Shown here in pieces: positions 56,999 to 64,000 of a stretch of 64,000 nucleotides of DNA. A model generated the notes under the pieces. The model was not told where the DNA came from and made no database searches. It was given only the letters and a program-made list of their open reading frames with translations. This stretch comes from Lysobacter niastensis (GTDB lineage Bacteria > Pseudomonadota > Gammaproteobacteria > Xanthomonadales > Xanthomonadaceae). A program made the position numbers and the translations under genes. Location of the stretch: NCBI RefSeq assembly GCF_015453285.1, contig NZ_JADLZT010000001.1:530042-594041 (forward strand), given 5' to 3'. Numbering within the stretch: the first letter of the stretch is position 1; each line of letters starts with the position of its first letter.

Positions 56999-59242
56999 TT
57001 ACTCGACCGCCAGGGCTTCGACCTTCTGCCACCCACGCGGCAGCAGCCCACCGCGGCTGGCGCGTGCGCCGAGGTAGGTGTCCAGGTCCTTCCACGACAG
57101 CGACATCGAGCGCGTGCCCGACTTCACGCTGAGTGTCGTGCCGGGCGAGACCACGGCCACCGCGACCACGCGTTCGGTGCCGAGCTTGGCCTTGGGGATG
57201 TCGATCAGCTTGTTGCCCTTGCCCTTGTCGAGCTCCGGCAGTTCACCGACCGGGAACGCCAGCAGGTGTCCGACGTTGGTGACAACCACTATCCGGTCCT
57301 GCTCGACGTCGGCGACCGGCGCCGGCTGCACGACCTTGGCGCCCGGCGTCAGCGACAGCATCGCCTTGCCGGCCTTGTTGCGTCCGGTGAGGTTTTCGAA
57401 GCGGGTGACGAAGCCGTAGCCGTGGCTCGACGCGAGCACGAAACGCGTGTCGTTGTCGCCGCTGGCGAGGGCCTGGAACGAGGCGCCGGGCGCCGGCGAG
57501 AAGCGGCCGGTGAGCGGTTCGCCATTGCCGCGCGCGGAGGGCAGCGAATGCACGACGGTGGAATAGGAGCGGCCGGTCGAGTCGAGGAACGCGACCTGCT
57601 GCGTGCTGCGGCTCTTCGTTGCGGCCAGCAGTTCGTCGCCTTCGCGGTAATTCAATCCTGCGGCGTCGATATCGTGACCCTTGGCCGCGCGCACCCAGCC
57701 CTTCTCGCTCAGCACGACGGTCATCGGCTCGCTGGCGACCAGCTCGGTCTCCGACAGCGCCTGTGCCGCGCCGCGCGCGACCAGCGGCGAAATGCGGGCG
57801 TCGCCGAACTTCTTCGCGTCGGCCAGCAGTTCGTCCTTGATCAGCTTCTTCAGCTTGGCCTTGCTGTCGAGCGTGGCGATGAGGCGGTCGCGCTCCATCT
57901 CCAGGTCGGCCTGTTCGCCGCGGATCTTCATCTCCTCCAGGCGCGCCAGCTGGCGCAGCCGGGTTTCGAGGATGTAGTCGGTCTGTTCCTCGCTGAGGTC
58001 GAAGCGCTTCATCAGCACCGGACGCGGCTCGTCCTCGGCGCGGATGATGCGGATCACCTCGTCGAGGTTGAGGAAGGCGACCAGCAGGCCGTCCAACAGG
58101 TGCAGGCGACGCTCGACCTTTTCCAGACGATGCTTCAGGCGGCGCACGACGGTGTCGGTGCGGAAGCTCAGCCATTCGCTGAGCAGCGCCTTCAGGCCCT
58201 TCACCTGCGGGCGGCCGTCCAGGCCGATCACGTTGAAGTTGACCCGGAAGCTCTTCTCCATGTCCGTCGTGGCGAACAGGTGGCCCATCAGCTGGTCGGC
58301 ATCGATGCGGTTGCTGCGCGGGATCAGCACGATGCGGGTCGGGTTGGCGTGGTCGGATTCGTCGCGGATGTCCTCCAGCCACGGCAGCTTCTTGGCGCGC
58401 ATCTGAGTGGCGATCTGCTCGATCACCTTGCCCGGCGACGCCTGGTACGGCAGCGCCGTGATGACGATGTTGGCGCCGTCCTTCACGAAGGTGGCGCGGG
58501 CCCGGACGCTGCCAAGGCCGCTTTCGTACATCGCGAGCAGGTCCGATCGCGGCGTGATGATCTCCGCCGCGGTCGGGTAGTCCGGGCCCAGCACGTGCTC
58601 GCACAGGTCGCGGGTGGTGGCATCGGGATCGTCGAGCAGCCGCACGCAGGCGCTGACGACCTCATTGAGGTTGTGCGGCGGCACGTCGGTGGCCATGCCG
58701 ACCGCGATGCCGGTGGTGCCGTTGAGCAGCAGGTGCGGCAGGCGCGCGGGCAGCCAGGTCGGCTCTTCGAGCGTGCCGTCGAAGTTGGGCGTCCAGTCGA
58801 CAGTGCCCTGGCCGAGTTCGCCCAGCAGCACTTCGGCGATCGGGGTCAGCTTCGATTCGGTGTAGCGCATCGCCGCGAACGACTTGGGATCGTCGGTCGA
58901 GCCGAAGTTGCCCTGGCCCTCGACCAGTGGGTAGCGGTACGAGAACGGCTGCGCCATCAGCACCATCGCCTCGTAGCAGGCGCTGTCGCCGTGCGGGTGG
59001 TACTTGCCGATGACATCGCCGACGGTGCGCGCCGACTTCTTCGGCTTGGAGGCCGCGTTGAGGCCCAGTTCGCTCATCGAGTAGACGATGCGGCGCTGAA
59101 CCGGCTTCAGCCCGTCGCCGAGAAAGGGCAGGGCGCGGTCGAGCACCACGTACATCGAGTAATCGAGGTAGGCGCGCTCGGCGTATTCGCGCAGCGGGAT
59201 CTGTTCGAAGCCGTGGAAGACCGGACGGACGGTGTCGTTCAT
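56999..59242 (-). CDS. parC: DNA topoisomerase IV subunit A
   Basis: ParC forms the DNA-cleavage part of topoisomerase IV, which decatenates daughter chromosomes. The 747-residue subunit has the active Tyr Y126 in AAMRYTES. The quinolone-determining region [12 protein letters not shown] carries S87 and E91, equivalent to E. coli S80 and E84, so no classic resistance substitution is present. The N-terminal block [16 protein letters not shown] (41-56) is standard, and the C-terminal beta-pinwheel shows degenerate repeats. The partner parE is not in the window. It is divergent in transcription from nothing close: rnk precedes it on the same strand by 54 bases. Confidence 0.96.
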   Translation of the reverse strand: MNDTVRPVFHGFEQIPLREYAERAYLDYSMYVVLDRALPFLGDGLKPVQRRIVYSMSELGLNAASKPKKSARTVGDVIGKYHPHGDSACYEAMVLMAQPFSYRYPLVEGQGNFGSTDDPKSFAAMRYTESKLTPIAEVLLGELGQGTVDWTPNFDGTLEEPTWLPARLPHLLLNGTTGIAVGMATDVPPHNLNEVVSACVRLLDDPDATTRDLCEHVLGPDYPTAAEIITPRSDLLAMYESGLGSVRARATFVKDGANIVITALPYQASPGKVIEQIATQMRAKKLPWLEDIRDESDHANPTRIVLIPRSNRIDADQLMGHLFATTDMEKSFRVNFNVIGLDGRPQVKGLKALLSEWLSFRTDTVVRRLKHRLEKVERRLHLLDGLLVAFLNLDEVIRIIRAEDEPRPVLMKRFDLSEEQTDYILETRLRQLARLEEMKIRGEQADLEMERDRLIATLDSKAKLKKLIKDELLADAKKFGDARISPLVARGAAQALSETELVASEPMTVVLSEKGWVRAAKGHDIDAAGLNYREGDELLAATKSRSTQQVAFLDSTGRSYSTVVHSLPSARGNGEPLTGRFSPAPGASFQALASGDNDTRFVLASSHGYGFVTRFENLTGRNKAGKAMLSLTPGAKVVQPAPVADVEQDRIVVVTNVGHLLAFPVGELPELDKGKGNKLIDIPKAKLGTERVVAVAVVSPGTTLSVKSGTRSMSLSWKDLDTYLGARASRGGLLPRGWQKVEALAVE

Positions 59243-59296
59243 GGAGCGCAGCGGACTCGGAAAAAGTTCTCGGGCGATTCTAAGGTGCCGGGCGGC

Positions 59297-59722
59297 TCAG
59301 CGATGCAGTTCGCCGGCGGACTCGGGCTGGTAGCGGATCGAAAGCACCTGCAGGCGCAGCGTGCCGCCCGGTGACGGCCATTCGATTTCGTCGCCGACGC
59401 GCAGGCCCAGCAGCGCGCTGCCGACCGGGGCGAGGATCGACACCTTGTCCGGGCTGCCATCGGCATCGCGCGGATAGACCAGCGTCAGTTCGCGCTCTTC
59501 GCCGGCCCCGTGCTGGCCGTCGGCGATGCGGAAGCGGGCGGTCGAGTTCATGGTGATCACGTCGGACGGCATCTGCGCCGGCTCGATCACTTCGGCGCGG
59601 TTCAGTTCGGCCTGCAAAGCCGTGGTGTCGATGCCCTCGACCGCAGGCTGATCGAGCAGGGCTTCGATGCGCTCCACGTCCAGGCGCGACAGCAGCAGCG
59701 GCGGCAGGTTGGCAAGGCTCAT
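59297..59722 (-). CDS. rnk: Nucleoside diphosphate kinase regulator Rnk
   Basis: A 141-residue protein of the Rnk branch of the GreA/GreB family. The short N-terminal helix pair (about residues 8-45, LLLSRLDVERIEALLDQP) is too short to form the Gre coiled-coil finger. The C-terminal FKBP-like domain shows VITMNSTARFRI, ELTLVYPRDAD, ISILAPVGSALLG-type sequence and GDEIEWPSPGG. E. coli Rnk binds RNA polymerase secondary-channel surfaces and alters Ndk levels. The ATG at 59722 has GGAG nine bases ahead. It diverges from the tRNA-Leu gene. Confidence 0.93.
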   Translation of the reverse strand: MSLANLPPLLLSRLDVERIEALLDQPAVEGIDTTALQAELNRAEVIEPAQMPSDVITMNSTARFRIADGQHGAGEERELTLVYPRDADGSPDKVSILAPVGSALLGLRVGDEIEWPSPGGTLRLQVLSIRYQPESAGELHR

Positions 59723-59921
59723 GCGGATCTCCAAAGCAGCGCGGGCGACGCACCGGGTGCGCCGCCCGCATAGTTATTTGATGTCTCACGACCATAGCCC
59801 CGATGCGCGGGTGCTTCAAGCCGGAGCGCGTTCCGCGTTCATGAGAACCGGCCCGCATTGGCGTTTTCTGGCGCCTCGGGTCCGGCGACGAAACTTTCTC
59901 CAACTCTTTTGTCACAAGGCG

Positions 59922-59950
59922 TTGACAACACCCCCGACGCACTGCAACAT
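59922..59950 (+). promoter_or_regulatory. Promoter of tRNA-Leu
   Basis: A perfect TTGACA (59922-59927) is followed after 17 bases by CAACAT (59945-59950), then a GC-rich discriminator, placing the start about 30 bases before the tRNA. The -35 is strong, the -10 weak, a pattern often seen for stringently controlled stable RNA genes. Confidence 0.65.
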
Positions 59951-59985
59951 ACGCGGCCTCGCAACGGCTCACGCCGAAGCGGAAG

Positions 59986-60070
<85 letters not shown>

Positions 60071-60080
60071 CTATTCAGAA

Positions 60081-60113
60081 CAAACCCCTGAGAAATCAGG
60101 GGTTTGTTTTTTT
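60081..60113 (+). terminator. Intrinsic terminator after tRNA-Leu
   Basis: A perfect 11-bp stem CAAACCCCTGA / TCAGGGGTTTG with a GAAA tetraloop followed by seven T residues, ten bases after the tRNA CCA. Confidence 0.96.
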
Positions 60114-60492
60114 GTGCGTCCGGGTCCGGCCCAGGAGGGCGCGACGCATTGTCCGCTTGCGATCCGGAACCGCCGGGCAAGCCGGGATGCACTCGCATGC
60201 GACCGATCGATCGACATTCGATCGACATGCATTGCGGCGCGTTGGCGTTGCCGCGCGACCGCATCGATAACGACGCCGTCGCATCCCGCGGGCGCGAACT
60301 AATTCCTCATCCCTCAAAGGGCGCCGCGCCGGCGTGCCGCACGAGGCGACACGCCGACGCGTACAAGAGCTGCCGGTATCTCCCCCGAGACCGGCAACCC
60401 CTCCCACCGGGTCACGCTGACGAACGCTGGTGCGATGCACCGCGTCGTACAGCGCATTGTGTTGGGCGTAGCAGTGATGGTCGTTCGCGGCG
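60114..60492. other. 379 bp intergenic region without a supported gene
   Basis: No ORF here has a ribosome site and protein-like composition. It holds a 9-base direct repeat GATCGACAT (60209 and 60220), a 7-bp stem CGGCGTG/CACGCCG (60330-60356) and a bulged hairpin GCCGG...CCGGC (60372-60395). These could fold in an RNA read from the minus strand, but that RNA would belong to the 3' side of the next gene. I match no known riboswitch. Confidence 0.5.
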
Positions 60493-60969
60493 TCAGCCGC
60501 GGCGGCCCGACCAATGGATGTGGGTGATCTTCCAGCCGGCATTCGTCCGCGCGAGCAGCATCGTCTCGATCACCACTTCACTCGGACCCTGCGCGGTGGC
60601 TGCCGAACGCAGGCGCTTTTCACTGAGCACCCAGGCGGCATCGGTGCCGGCGTGGGTGTCGCGGCGCACGAGTTCGCGCTGGACCGTTCTCAATGCGGCG
60701 GAATCGCCTTTCGCGGCGCCGTCGATGTAGCTGTCGCGCTGGCCAAGCACCAGGCCGTTGGCGATCACGACGGCATCGGGCGACATCAGCTGGCGCGCCG
60801 CATCGAGTCGCCCGCTGACCAGCGCGTCCATGAAGGAGTCGACCACCTGCGCGGCTTCGTCGGCAACGGGCGACGGGCGGGACGGCTGGGGGGCAGGCGA
60901 CCACGCGAGCGCAGGCGCGCCGGCGACGGTGACCAGGGCGAGGGAAGCGGCGAGAAGCAGACGGCGCAC
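60493..60969 (-). CDS. Exported NTF2-like (SnoaL/DUF4440-type) protein
   Basis: A 158-residue protein starting with GTG at 60969. Residues 1-22 (RRLLLAASLALVTVAGAPALA) are a signal peptide. A Pro-rich linker is followed by a single NTF2-like alpha/beta cone (about 38-155): VVDSFMDALVSGRLDAARQL at the start and AGWKITHIHWSGRR at the end, a pattern typical of DUF4440/SnoaL-like small proteins that bind or bury small molecules. No catalytic residues can be assigned. No clear ribosome site precedes the GTG, so the start is uncertain. It is divergent from the autotransporter. Confidence 0.75.
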   Translation of the reverse strand: MRRLLLAASLALVTVAGAPALAWSPAPQPSRPSPVADEAAQVVDSFMDALVSGRLDAARQLMSPDAVVIANGLVLGQRDSYIDGAAKGDSAALRTVQRELVRRDTHAGTDAAWVLSEKRLRSAATAQGPSEVVIETMLLARTNAGWKITHIHWSGRRG

Positions 60970-61147
60970 AGGCGGTTACCACGGGCTTGGGGGAGGTGCC
61001 ATTGGGCAATGCCGCGGGCCCCCGCGCCCCCCCCAACGCAGGGGGGAGTCAGCACCTGGGAGCGAAAGCAAAGTCGAGCGGTTGGTGCCGGAGGCCCGAC
61101 GCATGCCCGGCCGTTGCCGATCCGTTTATTTCTGGGGAATTTTTTTC

Positions 61148-63859
61148 GTGAAAACTGCTCGTCACGCGCGTTCCAAGACCCTCAACCGCGCGAATCTCAC
61201 CGCTTCTCTGCTGGTCGCCATGGGCCTGGCGCCCACGATCGCCATGGCGCAGGACTGCGCGACCGCCACCGTGGGTCAGACCCAGTGCGCCGGCGCCACC
61301 GCGACCGGCGCCTTCGCCACCGCCGTCGGCAACCTGGCCAATGCCAGTGGCAACAACAGCTCCGCCTTCGGCAACAACGCCCGCGGCATCGGCAACAACA
61401 GCTCCGCCTTCGGCAACAACACCACCGCCGGCAGCGCGACCGCCGCCAACGCCACCGCCGTGGGCAACGGCGCCAGCGCCACCGGAAACAACAGCTCGGC
61501 ATTCGGCAACCTGGCCAATGCCAGCGGCAACAATTCCACGGCGTCCGGCAACAGCAGCATCGCCAGCGGCACGGACAGCTCGGCCTACGGCAGCAACTCC
61601 AAGTCCTACGCCAACCAGTCCGTCGCCGTCGGCGCCAACGCCTCGGCCGGCGTCGCGACCCCCGACCCCCTCAACCCCGTGGCCAAGGCCACCGCAGTGG
61701 GCTACAACGCCAGGGCCTGGGGCAACGAGTCCGTCGCCGTGGGCCAGGGCTCCCAGGCGACCCAGAAGTACGCCACGGCGGTCGGCGGCGGCGCCCGTGC
61801 CACCAATGCCTACGCCACCGCCATTGGCAATGGCGCGCGCGCGTCGGGCGTCATGAGCGCGGCCATCGGCCCCTACAACGAAGCGACGGGCAAGTTCGCC
61901 ATCGCGATGGGCGTGGATTCGCATGCCATGCAGGACAACACCCTGGCCATCGGTTCGTATGCCCGCGCACTGAACAAATACGCCATCTCCATCGGCACCG
62001 GCGCGTACTCCACGGGTGCCTTCTCGATGTCGATCGGCAACGAGGCGTTCGCCAACGGCTTCGACGCGGTGGCCGTTGGCTATGCCGCGGGCGGCATCGG
62101 CGACGAGTCCATCGCCATGGGCTCCTACTCGTGGGCGTCGGGCATGTCCGGCGTCGCGATCGGTTACCTGTCGACCGCGGCCGAGGACTACACCTCGAGC
62201 CTCGGCTCGCGTGCCAACGCCTACAGCTTCGCCAGTACCGCGGTCGGTGCGTACTCCAATGCCTTTGGCCGCTTCAGCAATGCCACCGGCGCGTATGCGT
62301 GGACGGCCGGCGACTACGCCTCCGCCAGCGGCGCCTACAGCCGCGCGCTGGGCAAGATGAGCATCGCCGACGGCCCCTACGCCGAGGCGCATGGCGACAA
62401 CAGCACCGCGGTTGGTTCCTACAGCACCGCGGTAGGCAGCTTCAGCACGGCCATCGGTTCGCTGGCCGTCGCCGGCGGCATTTCGAGTACCGCGCTGGGT
62501 GACACGGCCAACGCGCAGGGCGACTACAGCAGCGCCGTTGGCGCCTACAGCTCCGCCGCCGGCATCGGCAGCAACGCGACCGGCTACTACGCTACGGCGA
62601 TGGCCGACGGCGCTTCGGCGATCGGCATGAACGCCTTCGCGATCGGTGAGAACAGCGCCGCGCTGGGTTACAACAGCAGCGCACTGGAAGACGACAGCGT
62701 CGCCATCGGCGCGTACTCGGTGGCCGACCGCGCCAACACCGTGTCGGTGGGTTCGGCCGGTTACGAGCGTCAGATCACCAACGTCGCCGCCGGTACGCAG
62801 GACACCGATGCCGTCAACGTGGGCCAGGTGAACAACATGCTGGTCGCGATGGGCGCCAGCAATGTCGCCCAGCTCAACACCGTCGCGGCAGCTTTTGGCG
62901 GTGGCTCGTCGATCGACATCAACGGCCTGCTGGGCATGCCGAACTACGTCATCCAGGGCAGCAGCTACTTCAACGTCGGCGATGCGTTCAGCGCGCTGGA
63001 TGGTTCGTTCACCAACCTCAGCTCGGCGTTCACCAGCCTGTCCGATCGCGTGCTCGGCCTCGAGCAGACCCCGGGTCTCGGCATGCCGGTCGGCTCCGGC
63101 ACCGGCCTGGCACTGGGCGAAGGCAGCCACGCGCAGGACAGCAACGACGTTGCCCTGGGCAGTGGCGCGAATGTCCACGCCGAGGGCAGCGTCGCGGTCG
63201 GCGCCAACAGCGTGATCGACGCGGCAGCGACGAACGCCGTTGCGGTCGGCGCCGACACGCACGTCACCGCCGCATCGGGTACTGCGATCGGCCAGGCCGC
63301 CACCGTCACCGCCAATGGTGCCGTGGCGATCGGCCAGGGCTCGGTGGCCGACCAGGCCAACACCGTGTCGATGGGCAACGCCACGCAGCAGCGCCGTGTG
63401 ACCAACGTCGCCGCCGGCACCGCCGCGACCGACGCCGCCAACGTCGGCCAGGTGCAGGCTGCCAATGCGCAGACGCTGGCTTCCGCCAACGCCTACACCG
63501 ACACCACTGCGACGCAGACGCTGACCCGCGCCAACACCTACACCGATACCAAGCTGCAGACGTTGAACGACCAGTTCACCAACCTCAGCAACGACATCGG
63601 CCTGCGCCTGACCGAACAGGACGAGCGCATCGACCGCGAGGGCGCGATGAACGCCGCGATGATGAACATGGCGATCAACGCGGCCAACAGCCGCAGCGAA
63701 AACGGCCGCATCGGCGTCGGTGCCGGCTGGCAGAACGGCGAGGGTGCGCTCTCGGTCGGTTACTCGAAGGCCATCGGCGAACGCGCGTCGTTCTCGATCG
63801 GCGGTGCCTTCAGCAGCGACGACCAGTCGGCCGGTGTCGGTTTCGGTATCGACCTGTAA
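61148..63859 (+). CDS. YadA-like trimeric autotransporter adhesin
   Basis: A 903-residue type Vc secreted surface protein. The signal sequence (about 1-35) ends near PTIAMAQ. A long head of YadA-type repeats follows (AVGxxAxAxGxxSxAxG, for example TAVGNGASATGNNSSAFGNL). A first neck TDAVNVGQV is at about 553-561, a second head lies between about 650 and 755, and a second neck TDAANVGQV is at about 762-770. A coiled-coil stalk and a four-strand YadA anchor (about 835-903, GVGAGWQNGEGALSVGYSKA ... GVGFGIDL) close the protein. Such proteins mediate adhesion and autoaggregation. The start is a GTG after GGGGAA and a T run. Confidence 0.92.
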   Translation: MKTARHARSKTLNRANLTASLLVAMGLAPTIAMAQDCATATVGQTQCAGATATGAFATAVGNLANASGNNSSAFGNNARGIGNNSSAFGNNTTAGSATAANATAVGNGASATGNNSSAFGNLANASGNNSTASGNSSIASGTDSSAYGSNSKSYANQSVAVGANASAGVATPDPLNPVAKATAVGYNARAWGNESVAVGQGSQATQKYATAVGGGARATNAYATAIGNGARASGVMSAAIGPYNEATGKFAIAMGVDSHAMQDNTLAIGSYARALNKYAISIGTGAYSTGAFSMSIGNEAFANGFDAVAVGYAAGGIGDESIAMGSYSWASGMSGVAIGYLSTAAEDYTSSLGSRANAYSFASTAVGAYSNAFGRFSNATGAYAWTAGDYASASGAYSRALGKMSIADGPYAEAHGDNSTAVGSYSTAVGSFSTAIGSLAVAGGISSTALGDTANAQGDYSSAVGAYSSAAGIGSNATGYYATAMADGASAIGMNAFAIGENSAALGYNSSALEDDSVAIGAYSVADRANTVSVGSAGYERQITNVAAGTQDTDAVNVGQVNNMLVAMGASNVAQLNTVAAAFGGGSSIDINGLLGMPNYVIQGSSYFNVGDAFSALDGSFTNLSSAFTSLSDRVLGLEQTPGLGMPVGSGTGLALGEGSHAQDSNDVALGSGANVHAEGSVAVGANSVIDAAATNAVAVGADTHVTAASGTAIGQAATVTANGAVAIGQGSVADQANTVSMGNATQQRRVTNVAAGTAATDAANVGQVQAANAQTLASANAYTDTTATQTLTRANTYTDTKLQTLNDQFTNLSNDIGLRLTEQDERIDREGAMNAAMMNMAINAANSRSENGRIGVGAGWQNGEGALSVGYSKAIGERASFSIGGAFSSDDQSAGVGFGIDL

Positions 63860-63879
63860 GCAACCACGACGGGGGGCCC

Positions 63880-64000
<121 letters not shown>

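Noticed and set aside
58975..59000. Quinolone-resistance substitution in ParC
   Set aside because: The key positions are Ser and Glu (S87, E91), the sensitive form.
60372..60395. Hairpin GCCGG...CCGGC considered as a riboswitch
   Set aside because: It lies downstream of the stop of the only neighbouring minus-strand gene and after the terminator of the tRNA, so no gene is placed to be controlled. No known aptamer core matched.

Overview
The window comes from a GC-rich gammaproteobacterium, most likely Xanthomonadaceae/Lysobacteraceae (Lysobacter-like). The evidence is the gene order rlmH ... maf-rng-yhdP-tldD-darP/pmbA, the long rpsB-to-accA housekeeping block without skp, the GC-rich codon use, and three families of short hairpin repeats between genes. 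I see no transposase, integrase, phage gene or CRISPR array. The last ~110 bases are homopolymer-rich and look like a poor-quality contig end.

Region 1 (1-13.0 kb): a truncated Tat-exported PhoX-like phosphatase, rlmH, a TonB-like protein, a SIMPL-domain protein, then maf, rng, yhdP and tldD, with darP and pmbA diverging. This is RNA processing, envelope lipid homeostasis and the two TldD/TldE protease subunits. Region 2 (13.1-19.1 kb): a DUF4870 membrane protein, a P-loop kinase-like protein, xseB-ispA, tilS, an Old Yellow Enzyme, a 53-residue membrane protein and accA. Region 3 (19.3-30 kb): an exported GH31 alpha-glucosidase, dnaE, and an accessory patch of two tandem DUF1232-like paralogues, a membrane wHTH/TolB-like/TPR regulator and an unrecognised 97-residue protein.

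Region 4 (29.9-45.3 kb, minus strand) is the classical block, read rpsB-tsf-pyrH-[CDF transporter]-frr-uppS-cdsA-dxr-rseP-bamA-lpxD-fabZ-lpxA-lpxB-rnhB. It couples translation factors, isoprenoid and phospholipid precursors, outer-membrane protein assembly and lipid A synthesis. A good sigma70-like promoter sits about 260 nt upstream of rpsB, and a strong terminator separates tsf from pyrH. Region 5 (45.7-51.5 kb, plus strand): map-glnD-dapD-yffB-dapE, all overlapping by a few bases, covering nitrogen sensing and lysine/peptidoglycan precursor synthesis.

Region 6 (51.6-64 kb): a penicillin-acylase-family hydrolase, asnB, tpm, parC, rnk, tRNA-Leu(CAG), an NTF2-like exported protein and a YadA-like trimeric autotransporter. 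The most striking item in the window lies just upstream of asnB. A short leader ORF with its own Shine-Dalgarno carries five Asn codons in a run of six (TNNNRNN). It is followed by mutually exclusive antiterminator and terminator hairpins. This is the full architecture of an asparagine-responsive ribosome-mediated transcription attenuator controlling asparagine synthetase. I know of no described example for asnB.

Long antisense open frames occur throughout because of the high GC content. I treat them as shadows of the genes listed here.
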